A stretch of 6,836 nucleotides of DNA from Acidobacteriota bacterium (GCA_003533545.1 DQEK01000085.1:1-6836), one strand, 5' to 3'; counted from the first letter of the stretch, positions 1 through 6,269 are shown. The notes: generated from the sequence alone by a model not told the origin. Made by a program: numbers and translations.

Positions 1-97
1 AGAACTAGAGGGCCGCTGAGGCCGCCTGGCCGCCGAGCGGGGAACCAAACGCCGCCGAGGGGAACGCGACGCACTTGCGCAACCCGAACTGGCTGCT

Positions 98-562
98 ATG
101 CGAAAGACTGCCAGAGAGAAGCTTGAGGTTCAGAACGACCTGCCCAAGACCACGGCAGCTCCGCCGGTGTGGGGGGGCGGCCGCATGTTGATTCCGCACC
201 CGACGGAGGTGGATGCCCTGATACGAAAAGTGAAGAAGGGCAAACTCATTACGCTGGATGAAATTCGCACGGCATTGGCCAGCAAGCACCGCGTCGATGT
301 TTGTTGTCCTATGACAGCGGGGATCTTTGTCAACGTCGTTGCAGCCGCGGCTGAAGAGGATAGGGCCGACGGGAGAAGGCGAATCGCGCCGTATTGGCGA
401 TGCCTCAAAAGGAATGGTGAACTCAATCCCAAGTTCCCGAATGGCTACGAAGGACATCGGTCACAACTGGAGGCGGAAGGCCATGTCGTTGTGACGCGGG
501 GAAAGCGATTATTCGTCTCGGCTTACAAAGCCAAACTCGCCGAATTACCAGTGAGCCACTGA
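98..562 (+). CDS. MGMT/ATL-like DNA-binding family protein lacking the acceptor cysteine
   Basis: A 154-residue protein resembling the C-terminal DNA-binding domain of O6-alkylguanine-DNA alkyltransferases, in the version usually annotated 'MGMT family protein'. Seen: a helix-turn-helix-like stretch GKLITLDEIRTAL (residues 48-60), a CCPMTAGIF segment (69-77) where MGMT carries its second helix, then APYWRCLKRNGELNP (97-111) and an HRSQLEAEGH tail (120-129). The PYWR at 98-101 aligns with the PCHR acceptor motif of MGMT, so the cysteine is Tyr99 and the histidine Trp100; Cys102 lies three residues downstream. Known: alkyltransferase-like (ATL) proteins also lack this cysteine and bind damaged bases without repairing them. 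Inferred: a DNA-binding or damage-sensing role in the cytoplasm, not alkyl transfer. ATG 98 is preferred because the N-terminal REKLE...LP block begins right after it; no clear Shine-Dalgarno is visible. The frame is open back to a TGA at 17-19 but offers no better start. Confidence 0.85.
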   Translation: MRKTAREKLEVQNDLPKTTAAPPVWGGGRMLIPHPTEVDALIRKVKKGKLITLDEIRTALASKHRVDVCCPMTAGIFVNVVAAAAEEDRADGRRRIAPYWRCLKRNGELNPKFPNGYEGHRSQLEAEGHVVVTRGKRLFVSAYKAKLAELPVSH

Positions 563-598
563 TTGGAGAAGGGCGGAGACTTTCGACCAAACTACGTC

Positions 599-1066
599 CT
601 ACCCGGTGGTCGCCGCGTCGCCCGCCCGGATAACTCCACCATCGACGATTTCCGCGCGAAGCCCGCCTCGGTGGATTAACCCACGGCGCACACCGGACCG
701 TGTGAGCGCCTCGAGATGGTTGCACGGCTCGCACAACCGCGTGCCCTGGAGCGTCACGTCGCCCACCCTGAACTCTCGTCCCACCAGATGATTAAGTGGC
801 AGCCCCAGTGTGACGAGGTTTCGCCGGGTCTCAGCCGGGTCCATTTCTACGTCGTACTCTCGCGCGAGTGACTCGATCGCTTCTGCTTCGATGAGGGTGA
901 CCTCCCGGCCGGTGCCGGCTTGGGCGGAAAACGTTCCGACGCCGTCGGCGTAACGGTCCCCCTCGAGCCCCTTGCCCGCCACAGCCCGAACGGTGCCGAC
1001 CTCGACCATAGGTTCCCCACCCCGCGGCGTGATGTAAATGGAGACGACTTTACCCTTGTGTGACAC
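599..1066 (-). CDS. MOSC domain-containing protein
   Basis: A 155-residue single-domain MOSC protein. The MOSC fold is the C-terminal domain of molybdenum cofactor sulfurases and also occurs alone in YiiM/YuaD-like proteins that handle Mo cofactor or N-hydroxylated compounds. Seen: GKGLEGDRY (31-39), the RRNLVTLG segment (81-88), the cysteine region LCEPCNHLE (111-119, Cys112 and Cys115) and HRGGLRAEIVDGG (132-144), in the family's usual order and close to its usual length. No signal peptide or membrane segment, so probably cytoplasmic. The start is GTG, chosen because a full AAGGAGG lies four bases upstream and the MOSC core follows directly. It is the last gene of the leftward cluster, 48 bases after the CMD-fold gene and convergent with the MGMT-like gene. 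Substrate unknown; no molybdoenzyme is encoded nearby. Confidence 0.9.
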   Translation of the reverse strand: MSHKGKVVSIYITPRGGEPMVEVGTVRAVAGKGLEGDRYADGVGTFSAQAGTGREVTLIEAEAIESLAREYDVEMDPAETRRNLVTLGLPLNHLVGREFRVGDVTLQGTRLCEPCNHLEALTRSGVRRGLIHRGGLRAEIVDGGVIRAGDAATTG

Positions 1067-1070
1067 CGGC

Positions 1071-1077
1071 CCTCCTT
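1071..1077 (-). promoter_or_regulatory. Ribosome binding site of the MOSC gene
   Basis: On the minus strand this reads AAGGAGG, a full match to the anti-Shine-Dalgarno, four bases before the GTG at 1066. The spacing is slightly short, but the match supports the GTG start. Confidence 0.7.
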
Positions 1078-1114
1078 CTTGGTCTTGAGATACTCTTACC
1101 GCCCCCTGAAGCGG

Positions 1115-1768
1115 TCAGCGCGAAAACGGTTCGAGTGCTGGCGTTCCGTCCGCTGCTAACGGGGTCCGCGCCGTGTTCAACACCATGGCGATCAGCGTGT
1201 AATAGCCGCTGAGCCCGACCATTTCGACGATCCCCTGCTCGCCGAACTCGTCTAACGCTCTGGCGTAGGCGGCATCGCTCACCCTGCCGTCTCGGTGCAG
1301 TGCGGTGCAGAAATCGTAGAGGGCTGCCTCGTCATCGGCCATCCCTTCTGGTCGTCGTCCGTCGGCAACTGCCGACGCGATATCGGGACTCAGACCGCCC
1401 TCCATCGCCAGGCGATGGTGCGCGGCCCACTCGTAATTTTGTGTCCACTCGCGTGCGGTAAGCAGGATGACGAACTCGGACAAGCGAGGCGGCAACGAGC
1501 TGTTGAACCGAAGGTAATCGCTCACGCCCCGCAACCGGTTGAGCAGTTCCGGGCTGCGAAGGATCACAGACCAAGGGCCTCGTGGCTCGCCACGCGCGGA
1601 CCTGAACTCCTCCACGGCCTCTTTTTGTGCCTCTGTCATCTCCTCGTCCGGAATGGGCGGCATCCGATTCTGAGCCTGTGCACTCAACGAGAAGAGTGAA
1701 ATGAACATGACGATTTGGGCAACGTGCCGGATTTGACCCATGCGTGCGTAATGCTTGCAATGCCTCAT
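1115..1768 (-). CDS. Exported carboxymuconolactone decarboxylase (CMD/AhpD-fold) family protein
   Basis: A 217-residue protein with an N-terminal signal peptide (hydrophobic core about 16-30, likely cleavage after SAQA at 29-32) and a CMD/AhpD-like all-helical domain. Seen: PWSVILRSPEL (65-75), the core helix LSEFVILLTAREWTQNYEWA (96-115) followed by His117-His118, then GLSPDI (125-130) and a C-terminal GLSGYYTLIAMVLNT (185-199). In AhpD-type members the core helix carries CxxCxxxH; here the two positions aligned with the cysteines are Gln110 and Glu113 and only His117 remains, as in the YEWAAH subgroup. A peroxiredoxin-reductase-like disulfide role is therefore unlikely and the reaction is unknown. 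The ATG at 1768 is chosen over the longer GTG start at 1789 because GGAGGG sits nine bases before it. Lies 82 bases after the sugar dehydrogenase gene and 48 before the MOSC gene, probably cotranscribed. Export of a CMD-fold protein suggests periplasmic action beside the dehydrogenase. Confidence 0.87.
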   Translation of the reverse strand: MRHCKHYARMGQIRHVAQIVMFISLFSLSAQAQNRMPPIPDEEMTEAQKEAVEEFRSARGEPRGPWSVILRSPELLNRLRGVSDYLRFNSSLPPRLSEFVILLTAREWTQNYEWAAHHRLAMEGGLSPDIASAVADGRRPEGMADDEAALYDFCTALHRDGRVSDAAYARALDEFGEQGIVEMVGLSGYYTLIAMVLNTARTPLAADGTPALEPFSR

Positions 1769-1777
1769 CGGAATGGT

Positions 1778-1783
1778 CCCTCC
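1778..1783 (-). promoter_or_regulatory. Ribosome binding site deciding the CMD-fold gene start
   Basis: GGAGGG on the minus strand, nine bases before the ATG at 1768. It lies inside the longer reading frame that would begin at the GTG at 1789, so it favours the shorter 217-residue product. Confidence 0.65.
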
Positions 1784-1850
1784 AATCACGGTTGTGTGCT
1801 CGTCGGCGGGCGCGGTGGAGACCCGTTCCCTCCAACAACTCCGAGTGGTG

Positions 1851-3305
1851 CTACCGCGGCGGAGCTGGCACTAGTTTTCGGACCCAGCCGTCCCCTTTGG
1901 TCAACAGGTAGAGCTCGCGGGCCGAGTCGGTCCCCAGGCGTAGGTCGACCCGGTTACCGGGACCATAGGTGTTCGGGAAGCCGGCCACGTCGATCAGATC
2001 CTGCTCGCGGCCGCCGATCACTAATCTGACCTCCGTGATCTCGACCGGTTGTTCCGTGTCAAGCGGGTCCGCGTCAATGGCGAGTAATCGCCCTCGTGGG
2101 AAGTCGGCAAATACGTATTTGCCCCGCAACTCCGGAATCGCTAGTCCTCGATAGACGAACCCTCCGCCGACGGCGTTGCCCTCGTCGTGGTCGTATTGCG
2201 CTACCGGATAGACGAACTCGCGGTCGTCCTCGGCTGGTCGAGGATAGACCGGTCCGGGCCCCCGTCCCGCGGCGTAGCCGGTCGCGAACGTTCCCTCGCG
2301 AAGCCGCCAGCCGTAGTTGGCACCAGGTAAGCCGAGATTGACTTCCTCGACCTGGTTCTGGCCGATGTCGCCGATGAACATCCGGCTATCCGTGTCCCAC
2401 GAAAAGTGCTGGGGATGACGGAGGCCATATGCCCAGATTTCTGGCGCCACGCCGTCATTGCCGACGAACGGATTGTCCGCCGGAATCCCGTAGCCCTTGG
2501 TGCTGTCTCCGTCGAGTGGGTCGATGCGGATGATCGCGGCTTGTGGGACGGCGAGTGATTGGCCGTGGTCACGCGGATCGTGTGCTGCGCCGCCGTCGCC
2601 GAGGCACGCGTAGAGTATGCCGTAGTCTGGCGATCCGATTTCAGCATGCGGGTTGAACGCGATCGTGCCAATGTTGTGGTTTGGGGCGAACTGGCCAATC
2701 CGGAAGACTTCGCGCGAGGTACCGCTGAAGACGTCGGCGCTCGGGTCAGTCACCGTCCACTCGCGAATCACGCTTTCGTGACTTACCGCATCGCCCTCCA
2801 GATAGTCGGCGATACCGGTGTCCGAGCCGGCGCTGTACGCCGTGTAGAACTTGCCGAACCCTGGTGTCCCTGCGTGGCCAAATTGTGGGTGGAAGGCAAC
2901 GCTGACGAGACCGGTCTCGTTTGGGAACATGGAGTCGTCGAAACCGACGTTCTCGTCGCGAAGGTCCAGAAAGACAGCTGGAGTCCTCCCGCGCTCGTCG
3001 GTCAGGTACAGCGGCCCGCGCAGGTCGTTGAGCGCGAGCCTAGAGGAGCCGTCTCCCACAGGTACCAGGTACTGGATGCGGGCGTATGCGGGATTGGTCT
3101 GGCCTCCCTCGCTCGAGTCCGACGTCTGTGGGACCCTTACGAACTCCTCCGTGCCGACGACCAGGTCGCCCTTCTGAATGGTTTCCGGGAGCGGGTCCCC
3201 GAGTTGTTGCGGCTGTGAGCTGGCCGCGCAGATCAAGGGAAAAACAGCCAGCGACACGATGAGGCTGAGAGGTCCTGTCAGACGCATGCTGGAAGTATGG
3301 ATCAT
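1851..3305 (-). CDS. Secreted PQQ-dependent sugar dehydrogenase (glucose/sorbosone dehydrogenase family)
   Basis: A 484-residue six-bladed beta-propeller protein of the soluble glucose/sorbosone dehydrogenase (GSDH) family, which oxidises sugars or related alcohols with PQQ in the periplasm. Seen: signal peptide (core about 11-25), ETGLVSVAFHPQF (130-142), NHNIGTIAFNP (209-219) with His210 at the place of the family's catalytic histidine, YACLGDGGAAHDP (232-244), a RIDP strand (260-263), YGLRHPQHFSWD (293-304) with Arg296 and His297 in the cofactor region, IGDIGQNQVEEVN (311-323), GANYGWRLREG (328-338) and GGGFVYRG (380-387). The ATG at 3305 overlaps the TGA of the upstream lipoprotein gene as ATGA, implying translational coupling. 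A second ATG at 3287 gives a shorter, equally good signal peptide, and neither start has a clear ribosome binding site. No lipobox is convincing (PLIC). The substrate cannot be read from the sequence and no PQQ synthesis genes are in the window. Confidence 0.9.
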   Translation of the reverse strand: MIHTSSMRLTGPLSLIVSLAVFPLICAASSQPQQLGDPLPETIQKGDLVVGTEEFVRVPQTSDSSEGGQTNPAYARIQYLVPVGDGSSRLALNDLRGPLYLTDERGRTPAVFLDLRDENVGFDDSMFPNETGLVSVAFHPQFGHAGTPGFGKFYTAYSAGSDTGIADYLEGDAVSHESVIREWTVTDPSADVFSGTSREVFRIGQFAPNHNIGTIAFNPHAEIGSPDYGILYACLGDGGAAHDPRDHGQSLAVPQAAIIRIDPLDGDSTKGYGIPADNPFVGNDGVAPEIWAYGLRHPQHFSWDTDSRMFIGDIGQNQVEEVNLGLPGANYGWRLREGTFATGYAAGRGPGPVYPRPAEDDREFVYPVAQYDHDEGNAVGGGFVYRGLAIPELRGKYVFADFPRGRLLAIDADPLDTEQPVEITEVRLVIGGREQDLIDVAGFPNTYGPGNRVDLRLGTDSARELYLLTKGDGWVRKLVPAPPR

Positions 3306-4417
3306 GGCAGCGGCACCATGTCGGTTAGCAACAACTTCTGCGCCCGGCGTCCTTCCTGTGCCTCCGCGGTGTAGAGATTCCCGCGGCTGTCGGTCGCGAT
3401 GTGGTGAACGCCTCCGAACTGACCCGGCTCCGGTCCTTGGCGCCCGAAGGAACTGAGTACGCTGAGTGTCTGCCGGTCGAGTATGTGGATGTGGTTGTTG
3501 CCCAAGTCGGCCACGTAGAGGAACTGTTGCTCTGGGTCTGGCGAGAACGCGAGTCCGGCGACCGAGTTCGCGTTGGCGTCGCGGTTGACGAATGCCTGCG
3601 TCTGGTAGGTGCCATCGATCGAGAAGACCTGAATGCGGTTGAGGTCCCGATCGGCCACATACACCAACCCGTCGTTGGAGACTTCGATTCCGTGCACTGT
3701 GCCGAACTGGAGAGGTCCGAGAACGTCATCAGAAGGTGGCTGTTCGTCTGATGCCTCGAGCGGTTCGTTCTCGAATGCACCCCACATGCGTTTGTATTCT
3801 CCGGAGTCGGCATCGAACACGATCACTCGGCGATTGCCGTAGCCATCCGCCAGGAAGACTTCATTCGTAGCTCGATAGATGGCCGCCTCGGCGGGTCGCC
3901 TGAGGTTGTCGGTGTCGGTGTTTCCTCCGCTCGTGCCGCGACCTCCGATTTGCATGACGAATTCACCGGCGCGTGTGAATTTCAGCACCATGTCATCAGA
4001 GTTGGGGTCGCCGCCGTTACCGCCGAGCCAAACGTGGCCTTGGTCGTCGACCTCGATGCCATGCTCGTTCGATGGCCAGTCGTAGCCGTCACCGGGACCA
4101 CCCCACGCCTGGACGAAATCGCCTTCGGCGTCGAACTCGAGCACCGCCGGGGCGGAGTTCGCTTGCTCGGCTTCATCGACCGAGCGTGGCCGATGATAGA
4201 TCCAGACATGATCGCGAGAATCGACGTCGACTGACGCCACGGAACCCAACACCCAGTCGTTCGGCAGCATCGGCCAGGACGGATCGACTTCGAACCGCGG
4301 CATGAGACGCTCCGCCATCGGCATTGGATCCGGTTCTGGTTCGGGCGCTGGTTGACAACCGATCACAGCGACCAGCAGCAACATCAATACGGAACCGGAC
4401 AGTTGCTTTTGATTCAT
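3302..4417 (-). CDS. NHL-repeat beta-propeller lipoprotein
   Basis: A 371-residue lipoprotein. Seen: signal peptide with lipobox VIGC (18-21), so Cys21 is the expected lipidated residue; an acidic proline-rich linker PAPEPEPDPMP (23-33); then a beta-propeller built from NHL-type repeats. Clear repeat strands are HVWLGG (128-133), EVFLADGYGNRRVIVFD (186-202), LVYVADRDLNRIQVF (251-265), FLYVADLGNNHIHILD (299-314) and NLYTAEAQEG (347-356), with FGGVHHIATD (334-343) closing the ring. Similar propellers occur in peptidylglycine alpha-amidating lyase-like and 6-bladed TolB-like proteins, but no catalytic assignment is safe here. It is the first gene of the leftward cluster, and its stop overlaps the start of the sugar dehydrogenase. 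Inferred: a membrane-tethered scaffold, ligand binder or lyase-like enzyme working with that dehydrogenase. The ATG is chosen because the lipoprotein signal starts there, although only a poor AAGAG sits just upstream. Confidence 0.87.
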   Translation of the reverse strand: MNQKQLSGSVLMLLLVAVIGCQPAPEPEPDPMPMAERLMPRFEVDPSWPMLPNDWVLGSVASVDVDSRDHVWIYHRPRSVDEAEQANSAPAVLEFDAEGDFVQAWGGPGDGYDWPSNEHGIEVDDQGHVWLGGNGGDPNSDDMVLKFTRAGEFVMQIGGRGTSGGNTDTDNLRRPAEAAIYRATNEVFLADGYGNRRVIVFDADSGEYKRMWGAFENEPLEASDEQPPSDDVLGPLQFGTVHGIEVSNDGLVYVADRDLNRIQVFSIDGTYQTQAFVNRDANANSVAGLAFSPDPEQQFLYVADLGNNHIHILDRQTLSVLSSFGRQGPEPGQFGGVHHIATDSRGNLYTAEAQEGRRAQKLLLTDMVPLP

Positions 4418-4525
4418 GCTCTTAAAGATACACGTTCATTGCACGGCCCGCACCGATCCCCGCTCTCGACTCTTGTCTCCGTTCTCCTGTGAGGCCGCGC
4501 ACCCGCGTGAGCCGTAACCCCCGTT

Positions 4526-4554
4526 TTGAACCCGCTGCCAGCCGGCAGTAGGAT
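4526..4554 (+). promoter_or_regulatory. Sigma70-like promoter candidate with dyad in the spacer
   Basis: TTGAAC (4526-4531), 17 bases, then TAGGAT (4549-4554); each box matches the consensus at four of six positions and the spacing is ideal. Expected transcription start near 4561, giving a leader of roughly 48 bases before the ATG at 4609. The spacer contains an inverted repeat, CTGCC-AGCC-GGCAG (4535-4548), ending against the -10 box and placed as an operator might be. Confidence 0.45.
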
Positions 4555-4595
4555 GGTCCCTGACACATCGCGGTTCGTCGGAGCAAATAACGAAG

Positions 4596-4601
4596 AAAGG
4601 A
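4596..4601 (+). promoter_or_regulatory. Ribosome binding site of the 103-residue gene
   Basis: AAAGGA seven bases before the ATG at 4609; it fixes the start of this small gene. Confidence 0.65.
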
Positions 4602-4608
4602 CATAAGC

Positions 4609-4920
4609 ATGGCCGTTTACCAGATTCACTTCAAAGCCAACCCTGTTTTGTGGCCGACGGATCCGAAAGAAAGGCTTGCGGTCTCTGAGGGGGCGTTTCA
4701 GGGAGGAGAGGATTTACTCGCAGCGGGGGCGATGCAAGAAGTTGCTTGGGTAAGCTCGTCTGAAGGGTATGCGCGAGTTGAAGCGGATACTGCGGCTGGA
4801 GCATTAGCGATCTGCGCGATGTTTTTTCCGATGTTCACGCAAGAGGTTCAAGAGCTTGTACCTTGGGACGTCGCCAAGGACGCAATTCTTGGCGCGGTTC
4901 GGCAGGCGGCCGAACAGTAA
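4609..4920 (+). CDS. Small conserved-looking protein of unknown function, possible ferredoxin-like (dimeric alpha/beta barrel) fold
   Basis: A 103-residue soluble protein that I cannot assign to a named family. The pattern of segments is strand (YQIHFKANPVLW, 4-15), helix (KERLAVSEGAFQGGEDLLAAG, about 20-40), strand (MQEVAWVSSSEGYARVEAD, about 42-60), helix (TAAGALAICAMFF, 61-73), strand (TQEVQELVPWD, 77-87) and a closing helix. This beta-alpha-beta-beta-alpha-beta order fits small dimeric alpha/beta barrel proteins such as the YciI or muconolactone-isomerase-like groups, but that is inference and no catalytic residues can be named. There is no signal peptide. The start is supported by AAAGGA at 4596-4601. 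It has its own promoter candidate and a terminator 22 bases past its stop, so it looks like a single-gene unit. Its GC content seems slightly lower (about 56% over three lines counted) than that of the genes to its left. Confidence 0.8.
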   Translation: MAVYQIHFKANPVLWPTDPKERLAVSEGAFQGGEDLLAAGAMQEVAWVSSSEGYARVEADTAAGALAICAMFFPMFTQEVQELVPWDVAKDAILGAVRQAAEQ

Positions 4921-4941
4921 CAAGCCTTATAGAACGCGAAG

Positions 4942-4980
4942 GGCGACTGGGTTTCCACCAACTGGGTCGCCTCTTGTGTT
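4942..4980 (+). terminator. Rho-independent terminator candidate after the 103-residue gene
   Basis: A 12-pair stem formed by GGCGACTGGGTT (4942-4953) and AACTGGGTCGCC (4960-4971) with a six-base loop TCCACC. The stem has nine Watson-Crick pairs, two G-T wobbles and one G-G mismatch. It is followed by the T-rich run TCTTGTGTT (4972-4980) and begins 22 bases past the stop codon of the preceding gene. Confidence 0.6.
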
Positions 4981-5007
4981 GAGACAACTGCCAACCAGCG
5001 GTACGAT
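4979..5007 (+). promoter_or_regulatory. Sigma70-like promoter candidate for the VWFA-related gene
   Basis: TTGAGA (4979-4984; five of six matches to the consensus), 17 bases, then TACGAT (5002-5007; four of six). It starts within the T-run of the terminator, so one transcript would end where the next begins. The transcription start should fall near 5014. Confidence 0.5.
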
Positions 5008-5107
5008 AGGTCGCTACACTTGTGCGATGGGACGTCGCACCTACGCAGGCGTCACTGACTCGAATGTCGTAGGCGGCGGACAGTCGAATGATGAATGGCC
5101 TAGTGGC

Positions 5108-6046
5108 ATGACAAGAGTCTTCGTCGTTGGAATCCTGGCCTTGGCGGTGTGGGTGGTCTGGCCGGGTGAAAACGGACAGCTTGTCTGGGCACAGGAAGAT
5201 GAGCAGACGCTATTTGTACGCCTCCTCGATTCTGCGACTGAAGCACCGGTGACCGATTTGATGGCGGAGGACTTCGCGGTCTGGCAGGCCGGAGTTGAGT
5301 GCGAATTGGTCAGCGCCGAACTGGTGTCACCGCGGTTGCAACTCGCTCTCGTGTTTGACGAGTCGCAGTGGATGCGCCAGTACGTTAACCACGTGCGGAA
5401 CGGCGTGTCCCAGTTGCTAGATGCGTTGCCGGAGGGGAGTGAGGTGTCGTTGATTGCCACAGACCCTCCAGCGAGCCGGATCACTGTGGACTTCACCACT
5501 GACATGGCGCTGGTGCGAGAAAGGCTCGACGAATATTTTCCGTGGAATGGCAGTCTTAACCGCATGCTCGACACGCTCCACCGGACCGCCGACAACCTCC
5601 TAAGAGAGGACGGCGAGGAAGGCGTCCCGGAGGGAGGGCCGTTGTGGCCGGTCATCGCCGTCATTGGAAGCAACGGGAATGAGATGAGTGATCAGGTGAC
5701 CCCGAGGCGGTTCTACTCCCTGGGACCGAAGCTGGAAGCGGTGCTGGCGACGGTGCACTGGGTGATGCTTGAGATCCCGTTTGGGTCTCGAATGCAGCCC
5801 GAGTGGGCAGAAATTTTTACGCGCGCGAGTGGTGGCTGGCACGATCGCGTGACAGCCCCTAGCCAAATTGCGCCGCAAAAGATGGCCGAAATGGGCGCGG
5901 CCATCGCCCAGCAACACGCCTTGAGGGCGACTCAGTATCGGGTCGTGTTCAAGCCACCAGACCGTGATTCGACCGAAGACCTCTCTGTCGCTGTGGCTAG
6001 GCCTGAGACACTGATATTCATGTCCCAGGATGGTCGCTTGCAGTAG
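5108..6046 (+). CDS. Secreted VWFA-related domain protein with degenerate metal site
   Basis: A 312-residue exported protein of the VWFA-related type (TIGR03436-like) that is expanded in Acidobacteriota. Seen: signal peptide 1-28 with likely cleavage at VWA|QE; the N-terminal module LFVRLLD...APVTDLMAEDFAVW (35-59), typical of this family; then a von Willebrand A core with the first strand LQLALVFDESQW (77-88), helix YVNHVRNGVSQLLDAL (92-107), strand SEVSLIATD (111-119) and strand WPVIAVIGSNGNEMS (170-184). The MIDAS motif DxSxS reads Asp84-Glu-Ser86-Gln-Trp88, and the usual later Asp (TDG) is replaced in GSNG, so metal-dependent ligand binding is doubtful. The frame stays open upstream to an ATG at 5027 and beyond. 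The ATG at 5108 is preferred because the signal peptide starts there, though no clear ribosome binding site supports it, and 5027 would lie only about 13 bases from the predicted transcript start. Role unknown; probably periplasmic or surface binding. Confidence 0.82.
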   Translation: MTRVFVVGILALAVWVVWPGENGQLVWAQEDEQTLFVRLLDSATEAPVTDLMAEDFAVWQAGVECELVSAELVSPRLQLALVFDESQWMRQYVNHVRNGVSQLLDALPEGSEVSLIATDPPASRITVDFTTDMALVRERLDEYFPWNGSLNRMLDTLHRTADNLLREDGEEGVPEGGPLWPVIAVIGSNGNEMSDQVTPRRFYSLGPKLEAVLATVHWVMLEIPFGSRMQPEWAEIFTRASGGWHDRVTAPSQIAPQKMAEMGAAIAQQHALRATQYRVVFKPPDRDSTEDLSVAVARPETLIFMSQDGRLQ

Positions 6047-6269
6047 TTTCTTTCTGAGCCTCAGCGTGGGGCTTGCGCCACGGACCGGTCTGGCAGGAAG
6101 TCGAAAGGGTAGACAAGTAGAACGCAAGTCTGACTAGGGAACTGGGTGGTGAGCTTGAACTCAGTTGATCCGCCTCGGGCCGCTGAATATTCGACCAACC
6201 GCGAGTGTCAGCAGACAGGATGAACTGCCGTCGCGAAGAATTAGAGCTTTCCGTTAACTGTCATTCCTC

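Larger units (their letters stand above)
4418..4608. promoter_or_regulatory. Divergent intergenic control region
   Basis: 191 bases between the leftward lipoprotein gene and the rightward 103-residue gene, so both promoters should lie here. The rightward promoter is recognisable (4526-4554). I found no convincing -35/-10 pair for the leftward cluster. Just before the leftward ATG the minus strand carries a five-codon ATG...TAA frame (4437 to 4420), which may be chance. Confidence 0.55.

Noticed and set aside
14..37. GGCC-rich stretch at the left edge with an SfiI-like site, possible cloning linker
   Set aside because: No recognisable vector sequence around it; GGCC repeats are expected by chance in GC-rich DNA, and the region continues into normal-looking sequence.
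1777..1835. Two copies of TTGGAGGGA (minus strand) between the dehydrogenase and CMD-fold genes as an operator repeat
   Set aside because: One copy is explained as the ribosome binding site; the second is short enough to be chance.
1332..1838. Overlapping minus-strand frame of 168 codons
   Set aside because: Arg- and Ser-rich composition with no family features; it is a shifted frame of the CMD-fold gene.
2559..3218. Plus-strand frame of 219 codons opposite the sugar dehydrogenase
   Set aside because: Long open antisense frames are common in GC-rich genes; the minus strand has clear GSDH motifs throughout and no recognisable domain is seen on the plus strand.
4856..5026. Extended N-terminus of the VWFA-related gene from an ATG inside the preceding gene
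   Set aside because: It would cross the terminator and promoter, overlap the previous gene by 65 bases in another frame, and add basic low-complexity residues before the signal peptide.
6065..6082. CGTGG...CCACG hairpin after the VWFA-related gene as terminator
   Set aside because: Only a five-pair stem with an eight-base loop and no following T-run.
5600..6127. Minus-strand frame of 175 codons opposite the end of the VWFA-related gene
   Set aside because: Arg/His/Leu-rich with no domain signature; a shadow of the coding plus strand.
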